From Paenibacillus foliorum (GTDB lineage Bacteria > Bacillota > Bacilli > Paenibacillales > NBRC-103111): a stretch of 64,000 bases of DNA. The notes under the pieces are model-generated. The model saw nothing but the letters and a program-made list of their open reading frames with translations. It did no database searches and had not been told where the DNA came from. The position numbers and the translations under genes were made by a program. The first letter of the stretch is position 1, and every line of letters begins with the position of its first letter. Shown piece after piece: positions 17,657 to 27,467 of this stretch. Location: assembly GCF_013141765.1 (NCBI RefSeq), contig NZ_WHOD01000087.1, forward strand, positions 264,719 to 328,718. The letters are read 5' to 3'.

Positions 17657-19345
17657 ATGAAAAAAATATGGGTTGCGCTGCTGTCGGTCATGTTATTGGC
17701 GGGTTTCCTAGTCTCCTGCACCAACACAGATACGCCTGCACCAAGCACTGGCAAGAAAGAGGCGGTGCCGGCAACTCCGGCAGACTCCGCGCCGAAAAAC
17801 TCGACCCAGCCGGTGCCCGAAGCTATGGGAGAGAAGCTGCTGCTTGCTTCGTGGGGCCCGGATGATAAGTTCGGTGCCGCTTGGGCGGACTACGGCGGTT
17901 TTCTAAAGACCAATTTATTCCGTAGATTGCTGATGCTTAATGAGAAAGGGGAACCGGTTGAGAAGGATTTGGCGAAGGATTATACCATGTCAGCGGATGG
18001 GCTCACCTACACGTTCACGCTTCGCGATGATGTCAAATGGCATGATGGTAAAAGCTTTACTGCTGAAGATGTAAGGTGGAGCATAGCGACTGCTATTAAA
18101 TCAACCTCGATCAACGCCATTTTCTCAGGGGCATTCAGCAAGATTGTAGGCGCCAGTGAATGGAGGGCGGGGAAAGCAACCGAATTGAGCGGAGTAACCG
18201 TCGAGGGCAATAAGCTTACTGTTAAATTGACCGAACCCGTGGGGGTATTCCTGCTCACGATGGCGCAATGGCCTCCGTATCCGAAGCATCTGCTGGAGAA
18301 AGAAGACCCTGCTAAGATTCATCTTGCTTCCTTCTGGGAAAAGCCGATTGGCAATGGACCTTACATGCTGACGGAAGTACAACCTAACAACTATGCAATT
18401 ATGGAAATTTTTAAAGACTTCTATGGAACTAAGCCTAAAATTGAAAAAATTAAACTTCAGACTATGACCGAAGATAAAATTGTCACAAAATCACAGGCGA
18501 ACCAGCTTGATTATATTTCCGTGATGAGTCTCGACCAAGTAAATGAAGCGCTCAAAAATCCAGCGTATAAAGCTTATCCTGTCGATATTTTCTTTGATCG
18601 CTATTTCCAGGCGAACATGCTGGGAGCGGACGGTAAGCCGAATAAAAAAATTGCCGATTTGCGGATTCGTCAAGCGCTGCTCTATGCTATCGACCGTAAA
18701 GCGCTGGCTGAGAAGCTGTTTAAGGGCCAGGCCGAGCTGCTTGAAACCAAGATTCCTACGAAATTAACCGAGTATAACAAGAATGCGGTCACGTATTCAT
18801 TTGATCTGGAAAAGGCTAAGAAATTGCTGAAGGATGCCAACTTTGATTTCAGCCAACCGGTTAAGCTGCAATATTACTATACGGATCAACAAACCGTCGA
18901 TCTAATCGATACTGTGAAATATTATTGGGAGCAGCTCGGTGTGAAGGTGGAAGCCTCGCTTATGAAAGGTAATTTGCTGGAGCTGATTTACACAAAACGA
19001 GATTACGACTTCCTGTACGCCGGATTATCAGCCATGGCATTGGAGGAAGCATACGGTCTCTTCCATACGGATAGCCCACTCGGCATGCAGGTGTTCGGCG
19101 GAGCCAAGGATAAATGGGATCCGTTAATCGATGAGCTGAGAAGAACGTCTGATCCGCAGAAGAGGAAAGAAGCCGTCGGCAAGCTGCAGGATATGGAGAG
19201 TCAGTTCTTATGGCATATGCCGCTCTTTTCACTGAAACAGTATGTGCTCGTCAATGAGTCGCGATTGAAGACGGCTGGAGTTTTCGGCAACGAATGGACG
19301 AATTATAACAGGCAGCAGCAAAATTGGGAGCTCAAAGTGAAATAG
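17657..19345 (+). CDS. Dpp/Opp-type substrate-binding lipoprotein
   Basis: 562 aa family 5 solute-binding protein. Signal peptide with lipobox GFLVSC near residue 22 and a Pro/Ala/Thr linker; the mature part contains the family's DGLTYTFTLRDDVKWHDGKSF region and LRIRQALLYAIDRKAL. Family 5 members bind peptides, but also nickel, opines and, in the SatABCD system, sialic acid. ATG 17657 has ggggagg nine bases upstream. First gene of a five-gene importer; a hairpin after it may let it be made in excess over the permeases. Confidence 0.93.
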   Translation: MKKIWVALLSVMLLAGFLVSCTNTDTPAPSTGKKEAVPATPADSAPKNSTQPVPEAMGEKLLLASWGPDDKFGAAWADYGGFLKTNLFRRLLMLNEKGEPVEKDLAKDYTMSADGLTYTFTLRDDVKWHDGKSFTAEDVRWSIATAIKSTSINAIFSGAFSKIVGASEWRAGKATELSGVTVEGNKLTVKLTEPVGVFLLTMAQWPPYPKHLLEKEDPAKIHLASFWEKPIGNGPYMLTEVQPNNYAIMEIFKDFYGTKPKIEKIKLQTMTEDKIVTKSQANQLDYISVMSLDQVNEALKNPAYKAYPVDIFFDRYFQANMLGADGKPNKKIADLRIRQALLYAIDRKALAEKLFKGQAELLETKIPTKLTEYNKNAVTYSFDLEKAKKLLKDANFDFSQPVKLQYYYTDQQTVDLIDTVKYYWEQLGVKVEASLMKGNLLELIYTKRDYDFLYAGLSAMALEEAYGLFHTDSPLGMQVFGGAKDKWDPLIDELRRTSDPQKRKEAVGKLQDMESQFLWHMPLFSLKQYVLVNESRLKTAGVFGNEWTNYNRQQQNWELKVK

Positions 19346-19364
19346 ATCCGCTAGCGTAACCATT

Positions 19365-19403
19365 ACGGTAAGGCGTCAGTACCATTCGCCAGCGCCTTAC
19401 CGT
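19365..19403 (+). terminator. Intercistronic hairpin between binding protein and permease
   Basis: Perfect 11-bp stem ACGGTAAGGCG/CGCCTTACCGT with a 17-nt loop and only a weak T tract. This is probably a partial terminator or mRNA-stabilising hairpin rather than the end of the operon. Confidence 0.6.
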
Positions 19404-19435
19404 TTCACATTTTCCCTGCCGAGGAGAGGGTCCTG

Positions 19436-20392
19436 TTGTTAAACTACTTCACCTTTCGGTTTTTATCCATCTTTCCTATGTTGTTTCTCGTCATCATCAT
19501 CATATTTGCAGGCCTGCAGCTGACACCCGGCGATCCTCTAACGTATTTGATCCCACCGGAAGTGCTCAGCTCGGCGAATTTCGATTTGGCAGGCTACAAG
19601 AAAGCTATGGGGCTCGACGCTCCTGTCTATATTCAGTTTCTTCATTGGTTCACGGATCTTTTACAGGGCAAGCTGGGCTACAGTCTGGTCGATGGATCCA
19701 ATATTGCAAAAATGATTTCGAATCGACTGCCTGCTACTATAGAACTGGCTGCTGCTGCATTGATCGTATCCTCCATTCTTGGCATTATGCTGGGTTTGCT
19801 TTCATCGATCCGGCAAAACTCGTCCACTGACTACGTGAATACCGTTATTGGCATTGTGGGCATCTCAATACCGGAATTTTTCATTGGCATTTGTGCCATT
19901 CAAATATTCTCCATCCAGCTCGGTTGGCTACCTGTAGGCGGGCAATTCGAGTATGCGGATGCAGGCCTTATAGACCGAATTCGGCATTTGCTAATGCCTT
20001 CTCTTGTTCTAGGCTTTGCGCTGACGGCGGCGCTTATGCGATATACACGCGGTACGATGCTCGATGTACTGGGGAAGGATTACATCAAAACAGCGCGCAG
20101 TAAAGGACTTCCAGAATGGAAGGTTAATTTCAAGCACGCCTTTCGCAATGCGCTAATGCCAGTAGTATTGCTGCTCTGCTTTCGGCTTCCTCTCTTAATT
20201 GGTGGAACTGTAATCATTGAGAGTGTTTTTGGGTGGCCGGGGATGGGTGGAATGATTCTAAACGCTGTGTCGGCAAAGGACTACCCGGTTGTTATGATAA
20301 CTACAATGTTAACGGCCTGCATGGTACTATTCGCGAGCTTCCTCGTCGATTTGATAACCGCCTTGCTGGACCCGAGGGTCCGTTTTGAATAA
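19436..20392 (+). CDS. Dpp/Opp-type ABC permease, DppB class
   Basis: 318 aa, six predicted helices. The N-terminus has the class pattern of one helix followed by a LTPGDPL element (DppB family P-G-D-P). The EAA-type loop is ARSKGLPEWKVNFKHAFRNALMP. Start is TTG 19436 after gaggagaggg. It pairs with the DppC-class protein at 20442. Confidence 0.92.
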   Translation: MLNYFTFRFLSIFPMLFLVIIIIFAGLQLTPGDPLTYLIPPEVLSSANFDLAGYKKAMGLDAPVYIQFLHWFTDLLQGKLGYSLVDGSNIAKMISNRLPATIELAAAALIVSSILGIMLGLLSSIRQNSSTDYVNTVIGIVGISIPEFFIGICAIQIFSIQLGWLPVGGQFEYADAGLIDRIRHLLMPSLVLGFALTAALMRYTRGTMLDVLGKDYIKTARSKGLPEWKVNFKHAFRNALMPVVLLLCFRLPLLIGGTVIIESVFGWPGMGGMILNAVSAKDYPVVMITTMLTACMVLFASFLVDLITALLDPRVRFE

Positions 20393-20441
20393 GCGGCATT
20401 GGTTTTGTCGTCAATAAGACGGAAAAAGGGGGGGGAGCCCG

Positions 20442-21302
20442 TTGGAAGCAATAGCTGTAAAATCCAGCTTGGCGCTGCGGAACTGGGAGAAGCTAAGAAG
20501 AAACAAGCTGGCGATGATCGGTTTTTCGATCATTCTGGTGATGATGCTTTGTGCCATTCTTGCGCCTGTATTGACATCTTATAAACCAGATGAGATTGAT
20601 CTGGGAAACCGTCTCAAGCCACCTTCCACCGAGCATCTGCTCGGGACGGACAAAATTGGGCGCGATGTGCTGACGCGAATTCTCTACGGTGCCAGAATCT
20701 CGATTTTCATCGGCTTGAGCGGAGCTCTGGGTGGTGCGTTGATAGGTACAGTGCTCGGGTGCTTCAGCGGCTACTTGGGCGGTTGGTTCGATAAGCTGAT
20801 GCTGCGCGTCTCTGAACTGTTCATGACATTCCCGCAGCTTATATTAGTCCTAATCTTAGTTGTTTATATGGGTCAAGGGTTGTTTAACCTCATTCTGATT
20901 TTTGCGGTGACCGGCTGGACAGGAACGTATCGGCTTGTTCGGGGAAGGTTTCTATCCCTAAGGGAAGAGAGCTTCGTGGAATCCTGTCGTGCCTTTGGCA
21001 TCAGCGAAATGTCTATTATGTTCCGGCACATATTACCGAATACGCTAAGTCCAGTCATTGTAACCGTGACGTTATCAAGCGCGGGGTATATCTTGGCGGA
21101 ATCAGGACTCAGCTTTCTCGGGCTGGGTGTGCCGTCGGGTATCCCGACATGGGGAAATATTATTAATGCGGCCAAGGCTGTAGATGTTATCCGAAACAAC
21201 CCATGGCTCTGGCTGCCTCCCGGCTGTGCCATCTCCCTATTCGTCCTGGGTGTTAATTTCTTTGGCGATGGGCTTCGGGATGTTCTGGACCCTAACCAAT
21301 AA
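20442..21302 (+). CDS. Dpp/Opp-type ABC permease, DppC class
   Basis: 286 aa. N-terminal cytoplasmic segment, first helix, then the class signature LLGTDKIGRDVLTRILYGARIS, and an EAA-type loop around ISEMSIMFRHILPNTLSPVIV. Ends with the usual GDGLRDVLDP. Start TTG 20442 follows a long G-rich ribosome site (aaaggggggggag). Confidence 0.92.
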   Translation: MEAIAVKSSLALRNWEKLRRNKLAMIGFSIILVMMLCAILAPVLTSYKPDEIDLGNRLKPPSTEHLLGTDKIGRDVLTRILYGARISIFIGLSGALGGALIGTVLGCFSGYLGGWFDKLMLRVSELFMTFPQLILVLILVVYMGQGLFNLILIFAVTGWTGTYRLVRGRFLSLREESFVESCRAFGISEMSIMFRHILPNTLSPVIVTVTLSSAGYILAESGLSFLGLGVPSGIPTWGNIINAAKAVDVIRNNPWLWLPPGCAISLFVLGVNFFGDGLRDVLDPNQ

Positions 21303-21328
21303 TTTGATGAGGCGGGAGGGGATGCTGC

Positions 21329-22333
21329 TTGTCTAACAGTAATGATCTGATCTTGAAGATTGACAATTTGCATACGCAGTTTGACTTGGGAAGACGCGTG
21401 GTGAAAGCAGTGAATGGCGTGTCGTTCAGCGTCAAGAAAGGCAGGACGCTTGGCATTGTAGGAGAAAGCGGGTGCGGTAAGAGTGTCACCGCTCACTCGA
21501 TTTTACAGCTGCTGCCTAAGCTCGGAAGCATTACTGGGGGCAGTATTACCTACTACAAGGATCAAGAGGAGATCGTGCTCAGTCGGCTTAAGAAGAACGG
21601 GAAGGCGATCCGTTCCATACGTGGTAAAGAGATCGGCATGATTTTTCAGGACCCGATGGCATCCTTAAACCCGGTTTATACAATAGGCAATCAATTATGC
21701 GAAAATTTGCTGCAGCATGAGCGGGTCTCGAGAAAGCAAGCGATGGAGAAGGCCGTGGAGATGATGACTGTTCTAGGGATCTCTAAGCCCGCCTTCAGGA
21801 TGAAGGATTATCCGCATCAATTCAGCGGAGGGATGAAACAAAGAGTCATGATTGCTATGGCGATGATGTGCAATCCCCGAGTACTGATCGCAGACGAGCC
21901 GACCACGGCGCTCGATGTGACGATACAAGCGCAAATTCTTGAGCTGATGAAAGAGGTTCAGTCGCAATTCGGAACCTCCATTATCTTAATTACCCATAAC
22001 ATGGGGATTGTTGCAGATATGGCTGATGATATCGCCGTCATGTATATGGGGCGAATTGTGGAGTTCGGCTCCGTTCGTCAGGTGCTGGGTTCGCCTCAGC
22101 ATCCTTATACTCAAGCGCTTCTCAAATCCGTTCCCGTGTTGGGAATAGGTAGAAATGAACGGCTCCAAACGATTAGAGGCAACACCCCTGATCCGTCCGA
22201 AAGGCTGGAGGGATGTGAATTTGCACCCCGCTGCGACTTTGCAACCGCTCCCTGCACGATCGTACCGCCTGAAACGATTCTCGCGGACGGCCACCGAGTG
22301 AGATGCTGGAACTGCAGAGGAGGTATTGCATGA
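21329..22333 (+). CDS. Dpp/Opp-type ABC ATPase, DppD class
   Basis: 334 aa. Walker A GESGCGKS, Q-loop IFQDPMASLNPV, signature FSGGMKQR, Walker B LIADEPTTALD and switch His in ITHNMG. The C-terminal Cys-rich segment (CEFAPRCDFATAPC and a downstream RCWNC) matches the domain seen in DppD/OppD proteins. Start TTG 21329 after gcgggagggg. The stop overlaps the next start (ATGA). Confidence 0.94.
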   Translation: MSNSNDLILKIDNLHTQFDLGRRVVKAVNGVSFSVKKGRTLGIVGESGCGKSVTAHSILQLLPKLGSITGGSITYYKDQEEIVLSRLKKNGKAIRSIRGKEIGMIFQDPMASLNPVYTIGNQLCENLLQHERVSRKQAMEKAVEMMTVLGISKPAFRMKDYPHQFSGGMKQRVMIAMAMMCNPRVLIADEPTTALDVTIQAQILELMKEVQSQFGTSIILITHNMGIVADMADDIAVMYMGRIVEFGSVRQVLGSPQHPYTQALLKSVPVLGIGRNERLQTIRGNTPDPSERLEGCEFAPRCDFATAPCTIVPPETILADGHRVRCWNCRGGIA

Positions 22334-23361
22334 CAGACAGCCATAAGCCCACCAATGAGGTGCTGCTCGAAATAAAAGATATCAGGAAATATTACCCGGT
22401 CTATAAAGGCGTATTTAAAAAGGTTGTCGGTCATGTCAAGGCGGTTGACGGCGTCAGTCTATTCGTCAGAAAGGGAGAAACACTCGGCTTGGTAGGAGAA
22501 AGCGGATGCGGTAAAACAACGCTGGGCAAATGCCTGGTTCGACTGCAACAACCTACCTCGGGTGAATTGCTGTACAGATACGACGGCTCGGAGCTGCGTG
22601 ATATTCTAACCTTGACGAAGCAGGAAAGCTTTGATGTCCGCCAAAAAATCCAGATTGTTTTTCAAGATCCGTACTCGTCTTTAAATCCGGTTAAAACCAT
22701 CTTTGACTCCTTTGACGAGCCGCTCCGCATTCACAGGATGGGCAGCAGATCACAGCGTAAGGAGATTATTGCCAGGCTGTTGGAATCGGTGAATTTGCGT
22801 GCCGAATATATGTACCGATATCCGCATGAATTTTCAGGCGGGCAAAGACAGCGCATTTGCATAGCCCGGGCATTATGCATTCAGCCTGAGTTGATCGTAT
22901 GCGATGAGCCGGTATCAGCACTCGATGTGTCCATTCAGGCTCAGGTTTTGAATTTGATGAAGGATTTACAGCAGCAGTTGAATTTGACGTATATCTTCAT
23001 TGCGCATGATCTCAGCGTTGTTGAGTATATGAGCGACAGAATCGCTGTCATGTACCTCGGCCAAGTGGTAGAGATAGCAGCCTCGGAGAGCTTGTATGCT
23101 TCGCCCCGGCATCCTTATACGGAAGCGCTGTTATCGGCGGTCCCCAATCCGGAATTAGATCGGCAAAAGGAGAGGATTGTGCTGAAAGGCGATGTTCCGA
23201 GCCCTATCGATCCGCCCATAGGCTGCAGATTTCATCCCAGATGCTCGAAATGCCAGGATATTTGCCGCACCGAAGCACCCGTGCTGCGCAAGGCTGCTGG
23301 AGCCGAAGATCATTATGTGGCTTGTCATTTGGCCGATACAATGCCGATTTTAAATGTTTAA
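22330..23361 (+). CDS. Dpp/Opp-type ABC ATPase, DppF class
   Basis: 343 aa. Walker A GESGCGKT, Q-loop VFQDPYSSLNPV, signature FSGGQRQR, Walker B VCDEPVSALD, switch His in IAHDLSVV, and the C-terminal Cys-rich segment CRFHPRCSKCQDIC. ATG 22330 with aggaggt upstream overlaps the DppD-class stop; a longer frame from 22303 is unnecessary. Completes a full five-gene importer together with the preceding genes. Confidence 0.94.
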   Translation: MTDSHKPTNEVLLEIKDIRKYYPVYKGVFKKVVGHVKAVDGVSLFVRKGETLGLVGESGCGKTTLGKCLVRLQQPTSGELLYRYDGSELRDILTLTKQESFDVRQKIQIVFQDPYSSLNPVKTIFDSFDEPLRIHRMGSRSQRKEIIARLLESVNLRAEYMYRYPHEFSGGQRQRICIARALCIQPELIVCDEPVSALDVSIQAQVLNLMKDLQQQLNLTYIFIAHDLSVVEYMSDRIAVMYLGQVVEIAASESLYASPRHPYTEALLSAVPNPELDRQKERIVLKGDVPSPIDPPIGCRFHPRCSKCQDICRTEAPVLRKAAGAEDHYVACHLADTMPILNV

Positions 23362-23405
23362 GAAAATAGATTTTGCTTAAGCACAAATTCTAAGGAGAGA
23401 ACAAA

Positions 23406-24812
23406 ATGAGCGATCAGAAGCGGGATGTGCTGCAAATTGGAAAACAGGTGGAGATGTTCGTAGACGATACTTTAATTCACCGGATGGAGAAGACTTATCT
23501 TAAGCTGAATCCCCCGGAAAAGAAGGAAATTGTTTTAACGATGGATCAGCCGTGGGAAGGCTCCGGCAGCGGTATTTATTGCAGTGTGTTTAAAGATGGA
23601 GACATTTACCGTATGTACTATCGGGGAACATTCGACAACAGCTCCGATCATTCCAACGGCCAAGCCTGCTGTTATGCAGAGAGTCGGGATGGCATCCACT
23701 GGGAGCGCCCGGAGCTTGGGATTCATGAGTTTAACGGGTCGACGAGGAACAATATCATTATGCTTGGGAATATCGCCCACAATTTCAGTCCTTTTCTGGA
23801 TACACGACCAGGAGTCCCTCCTCAGGAAAAATATAAAGCAGTAGCCGGTTACGCGCCAAGAGGATTGTTTACCTTTGTTTCCGAAGACGGATTGCATTTT
23901 ACTAAGTTTCAGGAAGAACCTGTTTTAACTAAGGGAGCCTTTGATTCCCATAATCTTGCTTTTTGGGATGCGCAAAGAAATTGTTATATCTGTTATTCCA
24001 GATACTTTGCCTCTAATCTGGAGCCGAACATTGAAGCACCTGAGGATTCCGCTGTTTTTGTTGGGGTAAGAGCAATCCAATACAGTACGTCAGAAGACTT
24101 CATACATTGGACGGAGCCACAGCCCAACGAATACGACAAAGGACCATTGGAGCATTTTTATACGAACAGTACGCTGCCATGCCCAGGAGCTGAGCATATT
24201 TACTTATCTTTCCCTATGAGATTTATGCCGGAACGATTTAAAATTGCCGGACACAGCAAGGTCGGAGTTTCCGACAATACGTTTATGACCAGCCGCAATG
24301 GCATGTTTTGGAAGCGTGCATTCCGTGAAGCGTGGACCCGTCCAGGTCTCGATCCGCGAAACTGGACCCAGAGAAGCTCAGCTCCCGCATGGGGCATTCT
24401 TGAAACCTCGACCGAGGAGTTTTCACTCTATATCAATGAGCACTATCAATGGGATGATTCCAGAATTCGCAGAGTTACTGTCCCCCGCCACCGATTTGCC
24501 TCTGTACACGGCGACTATACAGGAGGTGTTTTTACGACCAAGCTGCTGGCTGTAGGAGGGAATGCACTCATGATTAACTACGCGACTTCGGCTCCAGGCT
24601 CAGTTAAAGTCGGCATTATAGATGAATCAGGCTGGCCGATATCCAATTTCAGTACTGAAGACTGCGATATCATTTATGGCGATGAGCTGAGTTATACGGT
24701 GACATGGCGAGGCAATGCCGATTTATCCTCATTTGTCGGAAAGGCGGTTCGCTTTAAATTTGAGCTGAAGGATGCCGATATTTATGCCCTGCGCTTTGGA
24801 GATTGTACTTAA
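23406..24812 (+). CDS. Beta-propeller glycosidase-like protein A
   Basis: 468 aa, no signal peptide. It repeats blades of the type found in GH32/43/sialidase-like propellers: DGDIYRMYYRG, AESRDGIHWERPELG, YSTSEDFIHWTEPQ, SRNGMFWKRAF. The C-terminal ~100 residues look like an added beta-sandwich (TGGVFTTKLLAVGG...). Proteins of this build are usually annotated as hypothetical or glycosyl-hydrolase related; substrate unknown. It follows the importer, so it may act on the imported molecule or, if exported another way, outside. Catalytic residues cannot be assigned by eye. Confidence 0.7.
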   Translation: MSDQKRDVLQIGKQVEMFVDDTLIHRMEKTYLKLNPPEKKEIVLTMDQPWEGSGSGIYCSVFKDGDIYRMYYRGTFDNSSDHSNGQACCYAESRDGIHWERPELGIHEFNGSTRNNIIMLGNIAHNFSPFLDTRPGVPPQEKYKAVAGYAPRGLFTFVSEDGLHFTKFQEEPVLTKGAFDSHNLAFWDAQRNCYICYSRYFASNLEPNIEAPEDSAVFVGVRAIQYSTSEDFIHWTEPQPNEYDKGPLEHFYTNSTLPCPGAEHIYLSFPMRFMPERFKIAGHSKVGVSDNTFMTSRNGMFWKRAFREAWTRPGLDPRNWTQRSSAPAWGILETSTEEFSLYINEHYQWDDSRIRRVTVPRHRFASVHGDYTGGVFTTKLLAVGGNALMINYATSAPGSVKVGIIDESGWPISNFSTEDCDIIYGDELSYTVTWRGNADLSSFVGKAVRFKFELKDADIYALRFGDCT

Positions 24813-24881
24813 GGGCATAAGCTGGAGCGACCAGAATAAGCTCCGCTAGCTCGTGTCGGCGGATACATTAAGGAGGGCTGT

Positions 24882-26333
24882 ATGGAAGCTGTGAGCCGTA
24901 ACGTCAAGTTCACCTTTTTTGATAACCGCACCTACGAATATATCCAAGTCTTCAGAAGAGAACTGGGAAAAGCGCAAAAATACAGCGGAAATCCGGTTTT
25001 GAAGCCTGAATTACCAAACGAATTCAAACGCGCTCATTATTACGGAACCGCTTTGTATGATGAAGAAGAACAGCTGTACAAAACCTGGTATTCCTCCCAC
25101 TACTACGGTCCTGCTTTCGGAGAATCCGACTCCAGAGCCTATTCTTATCTGAATTATGCGTATTCGTCAGACGGAATCAACTTCATTAAACCAGAGCTGA
25201 GTGTGGTGCCCGGAACGAATATCGTTCTGGATAATGACGCGAGAACCCATGGTCCGTCTATCATTCTCGATACGGAAGAGAAGGATCCCGACAAAAGATT
25301 CAAGCTGGCGATGTCACCTTACAGTGAACACTGCAGCATCTATCTATATGCTTCTCCTGATGGAATTCACTGGAAACCTATATCTAACAAGGCTGTTCTT
25401 GAGGTGGAGAGCGACTGTCATATCGGTTTTTACCGCGATTCCGTATCAGGAGCGTATCGGTTGTCGTTCCGAATGAGGTGTCCCGACAGGCGTGTATGGG
25501 TGGCTGAAAGCTTCGACCTGCTCCATTGGACGAAGCCCGTTTTGGCCATTGAGCCGGATCAGCTCGATCCTTGCTTCACGCAGTTTTACGGGATGCAGAT
25601 GACACCATACGGTCCATATACTATGGGATTAATCTCCATGTATGATACTTTCGATTACCTGACAGATCCGCATTTTAACAAAATGGCAGGGACAATGGAT
25701 ATCCAATTGGCCTATAGCCATGATGGCTTTTGCTGGCACAGATGCATGCAGGGACAGAAGCTGATTGGTCTCGGTACGAAAGAAGAATGGGACTCCACAT
25801 GTATAATGCCATCTTCGACGGTCATCTACAGGCAGGACGGTATGAAGATTTATTATTCCGCAGCTCCCTTTGATCATTCAGGCTTTGCCAGAATCCCTTA
25901 TGAAGAAATTTCCAAAGAGTCTATAGGGCTGGCCATGCTTCGTCCTGACGGATTTGTCTATTTACATGCGGGACAGGATGAATGCGAACTGATGACGAGG
26001 CCTTTTGCCGTGGAGAACGGAGAGCTCTATATCAATGCAGATGCTTCCAAGGGATTTGTCGGGATAGAGATTTGTGATACGGAGGGAAGAGCACTGGAAG
26101 GCTTCTCTTATAACGAGCATATTCCATTTACAGGAGACAGTACGGCGGCCAAGGTGGAATGGAAGGGAAGTCCTGACATGGAAAAGCTCGTTCGTCAAGT
26201 GATCCGGGTAAAGCTCCGGGCTTCAAATGCCGATGTATTTGCCTTCTTTTTCCCGCATGGGGAAGACGTAAAGGAATATTGGAAGTTTAGGGAAGTATCC
26301 TGTTTGAATCCGTTAAAATATGACATCGGGTAA
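24882..26333 (+). CDS. Beta-propeller glycosidase-like protein B
   Basis: 483 aa, the same general build as the preceding gene: YDEEEQLYKTWYSS, YSSDGINFIKPELS, ASPDGIHWKPIS, AESFDLLHWTKP, YSHDGFCWHRCM, and a similar C-terminal beta-rich part with FVGIEICDTEGR and VKLRASNADVFAFFF. The tandem pair is related in layout but clearly diverged, so it is not a recent duplication. Start ATG 24882 after aaggagggctgt. Function as a cytoplasmic glycosidase or sugar-binding propeller is inferred from shape only. Confidence 0.7.
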   Translation: MEAVSRNVKFTFFDNRTYEYIQVFRRELGKAQKYSGNPVLKPELPNEFKRAHYYGTALYDEEEQLYKTWYSSHYYGPAFGESDSRAYSYLNYAYSSDGINFIKPELSVVPGTNIVLDNDARTHGPSIILDTEEKDPDKRFKLAMSPYSEHCSIYLYASPDGIHWKPISNKAVLEVESDCHIGFYRDSVSGAYRLSFRMRCPDRRVWVAESFDLLHWTKPVLAIEPDQLDPCFTQFYGMQMTPYGPYTMGLISMYDTFDYLTDPHFNKMAGTMDIQLAYSHDGFCWHRCMQGQKLIGLGTKEEWDSTCIMPSSTVIYRQDGMKIYYSAAPFDHSGFARIPYEEISKESIGLAMLRPDGFVYLHAGQDECELMTRPFAVENGELYINADASKGFVGIEICDTEGRALEGFSYNEHIPFTGDSTAAKVEWKGSPDMEKLVRQVIRVKLRASNADVFAFFFPHGEDVKEYWKFREVSCLNPLKYDIG

Positions 26334-26361
26334 GCCTGAACTGAGAAGGGGAGCGGCAGCG

Positions 26362-27450
26362 ATGGAAAGGGTTCGTTTTGGAATTGTGGGCTGCGGATAT
26401 TTTGGCGGCGGTTTGGCTCATATTCTGGCAGGACTGGAGCATTGCGAGGTCAAGCTTGTATTTGGTGGGCGCAGAGCCAGGCTGCTGGCGAAGGAACTGG
26501 GCTGTGCCCAAGCGCAATCCCTCGAAGAATTGATGGACAGCAAGGACATTGATGCGGTGATTGTAGCCTCGCCCAGTCATCTCCATCACGAGAACGTCAT
26601 CCGCGCAGCCAGAACAGGAAAGCATGTCTTTTGTGAAAAGCCAGCGGCGCTCTCCCTCAAGCATTGTCAGGCCATGCTTGATGCTTGTCAAAAAGCAAAG
26701 GTTCAAATGATGGTCGGCCATATTTATTATTTTGTGAATGGCCTTGTTCAAGTGCGCCAGTGGATTGAAGAGGGCGTCATCGGTAAGCCGATAGCTATAC
26801 ATTCGGAGAGAACCGGCTGGGAACCCCGGCAGGCAGAGGTTAGTTGGAAGAAAAACAACGAGACCTCCGGAGGGCATCTGTTTCACCATATCCATGAGTT
26901 GGATTTACTGCAATCGATCATGGGTCAGGCGGCAGCGGTATGCACAGCGGGAGGTAACCTTGCTCATCTGGGAGAAGGCTATGGCAATGAAGAAGATATA
27001 TTGCTGCTTACGTTGGAATTTCAAGGCGGGGCGGTTGGAACGATGCAGTACGGCTCCGGTTTTCGGTGGGGCGAGCATTATATCAAAATAAATGGAACCG
27101 AAGGCGCAATTCGAATCGATTTTAAAAGGTCAAAAGTTTATTTGAAGAAAGACGGAAGGGAATCCGAGCATTTACTTCACGGCACGGAGGAAGAGGACGA
27201 GGAGCGGGCAAGCTTTTACCGTCAAATGGACGGTGGAGTCGCCTATGGCAAGGATACATCACAGCTAGCCGCTTTTTTGGTGAGCATGATGAAGGCGGAA
27301 ATGACAGCCTTTCGGGATAGCTTAAGGGGAATACCCATTCCGGAACGCATAAAGCCGTTATTTGACGGAACAGCTGCTTATTCGTCTGTCGCTGCGGCGG
27401 AAGCAGCGCTCTCTTCATTAAGAGAGAAGCAGTGGATTCGGATCGATTGA
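26362..27450 (+). CDS. Gfo/Idh/MocA-family oxidoreductase (2 of 4)
   Basis: 362 aa. Rossmann motif FGIVGCGYFGGGLAH, then VFCEKPAA with the catalytic Lys, and a C-terminal domain containing SGGHLFHHIHELDLL, whose His residues match the usual active-site HxxD/E region. ATG 26362 follows gaaggggag; the in-frame ATG at 26320 lies inside the preceding gene. NAD(P)-linked dehydrogenase of a sugar or amino-sugar derivative. Confidence 0.9.
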   Translation: MERVRFGIVGCGYFGGGLAHILAGLEHCEVKLVFGGRRARLLAKELGCAQAQSLEELMDSKDIDAVIVASPSHLHHENVIRAARTGKHVFCEKPAALSLKHCQAMLDACQKAKVQMMVGHIYYFVNGLVQVRQWIEEGVIGKPIAIHSERTGWEPRQAEVSWKKNNETSGGHLFHHIHELDLLQSIMGQAAAVCTAGGNLAHLGEGYGNEEDILLLTLEFQGGAVGTMQYGSGFRWGEHYIKINGTEGAIRIDFKRSKVYLKKDGRESEHLLHGTEEEDEERASFYRQMDGGVAYGKDTSQLAAFLVSMMKAEMTAFRDSLRGIPIPERIKPLFDGTAAYSSVAAAEAALSSLREKQWIRID

Positions 27451-27467
27451 ACGGGAGGATGGCTTTC

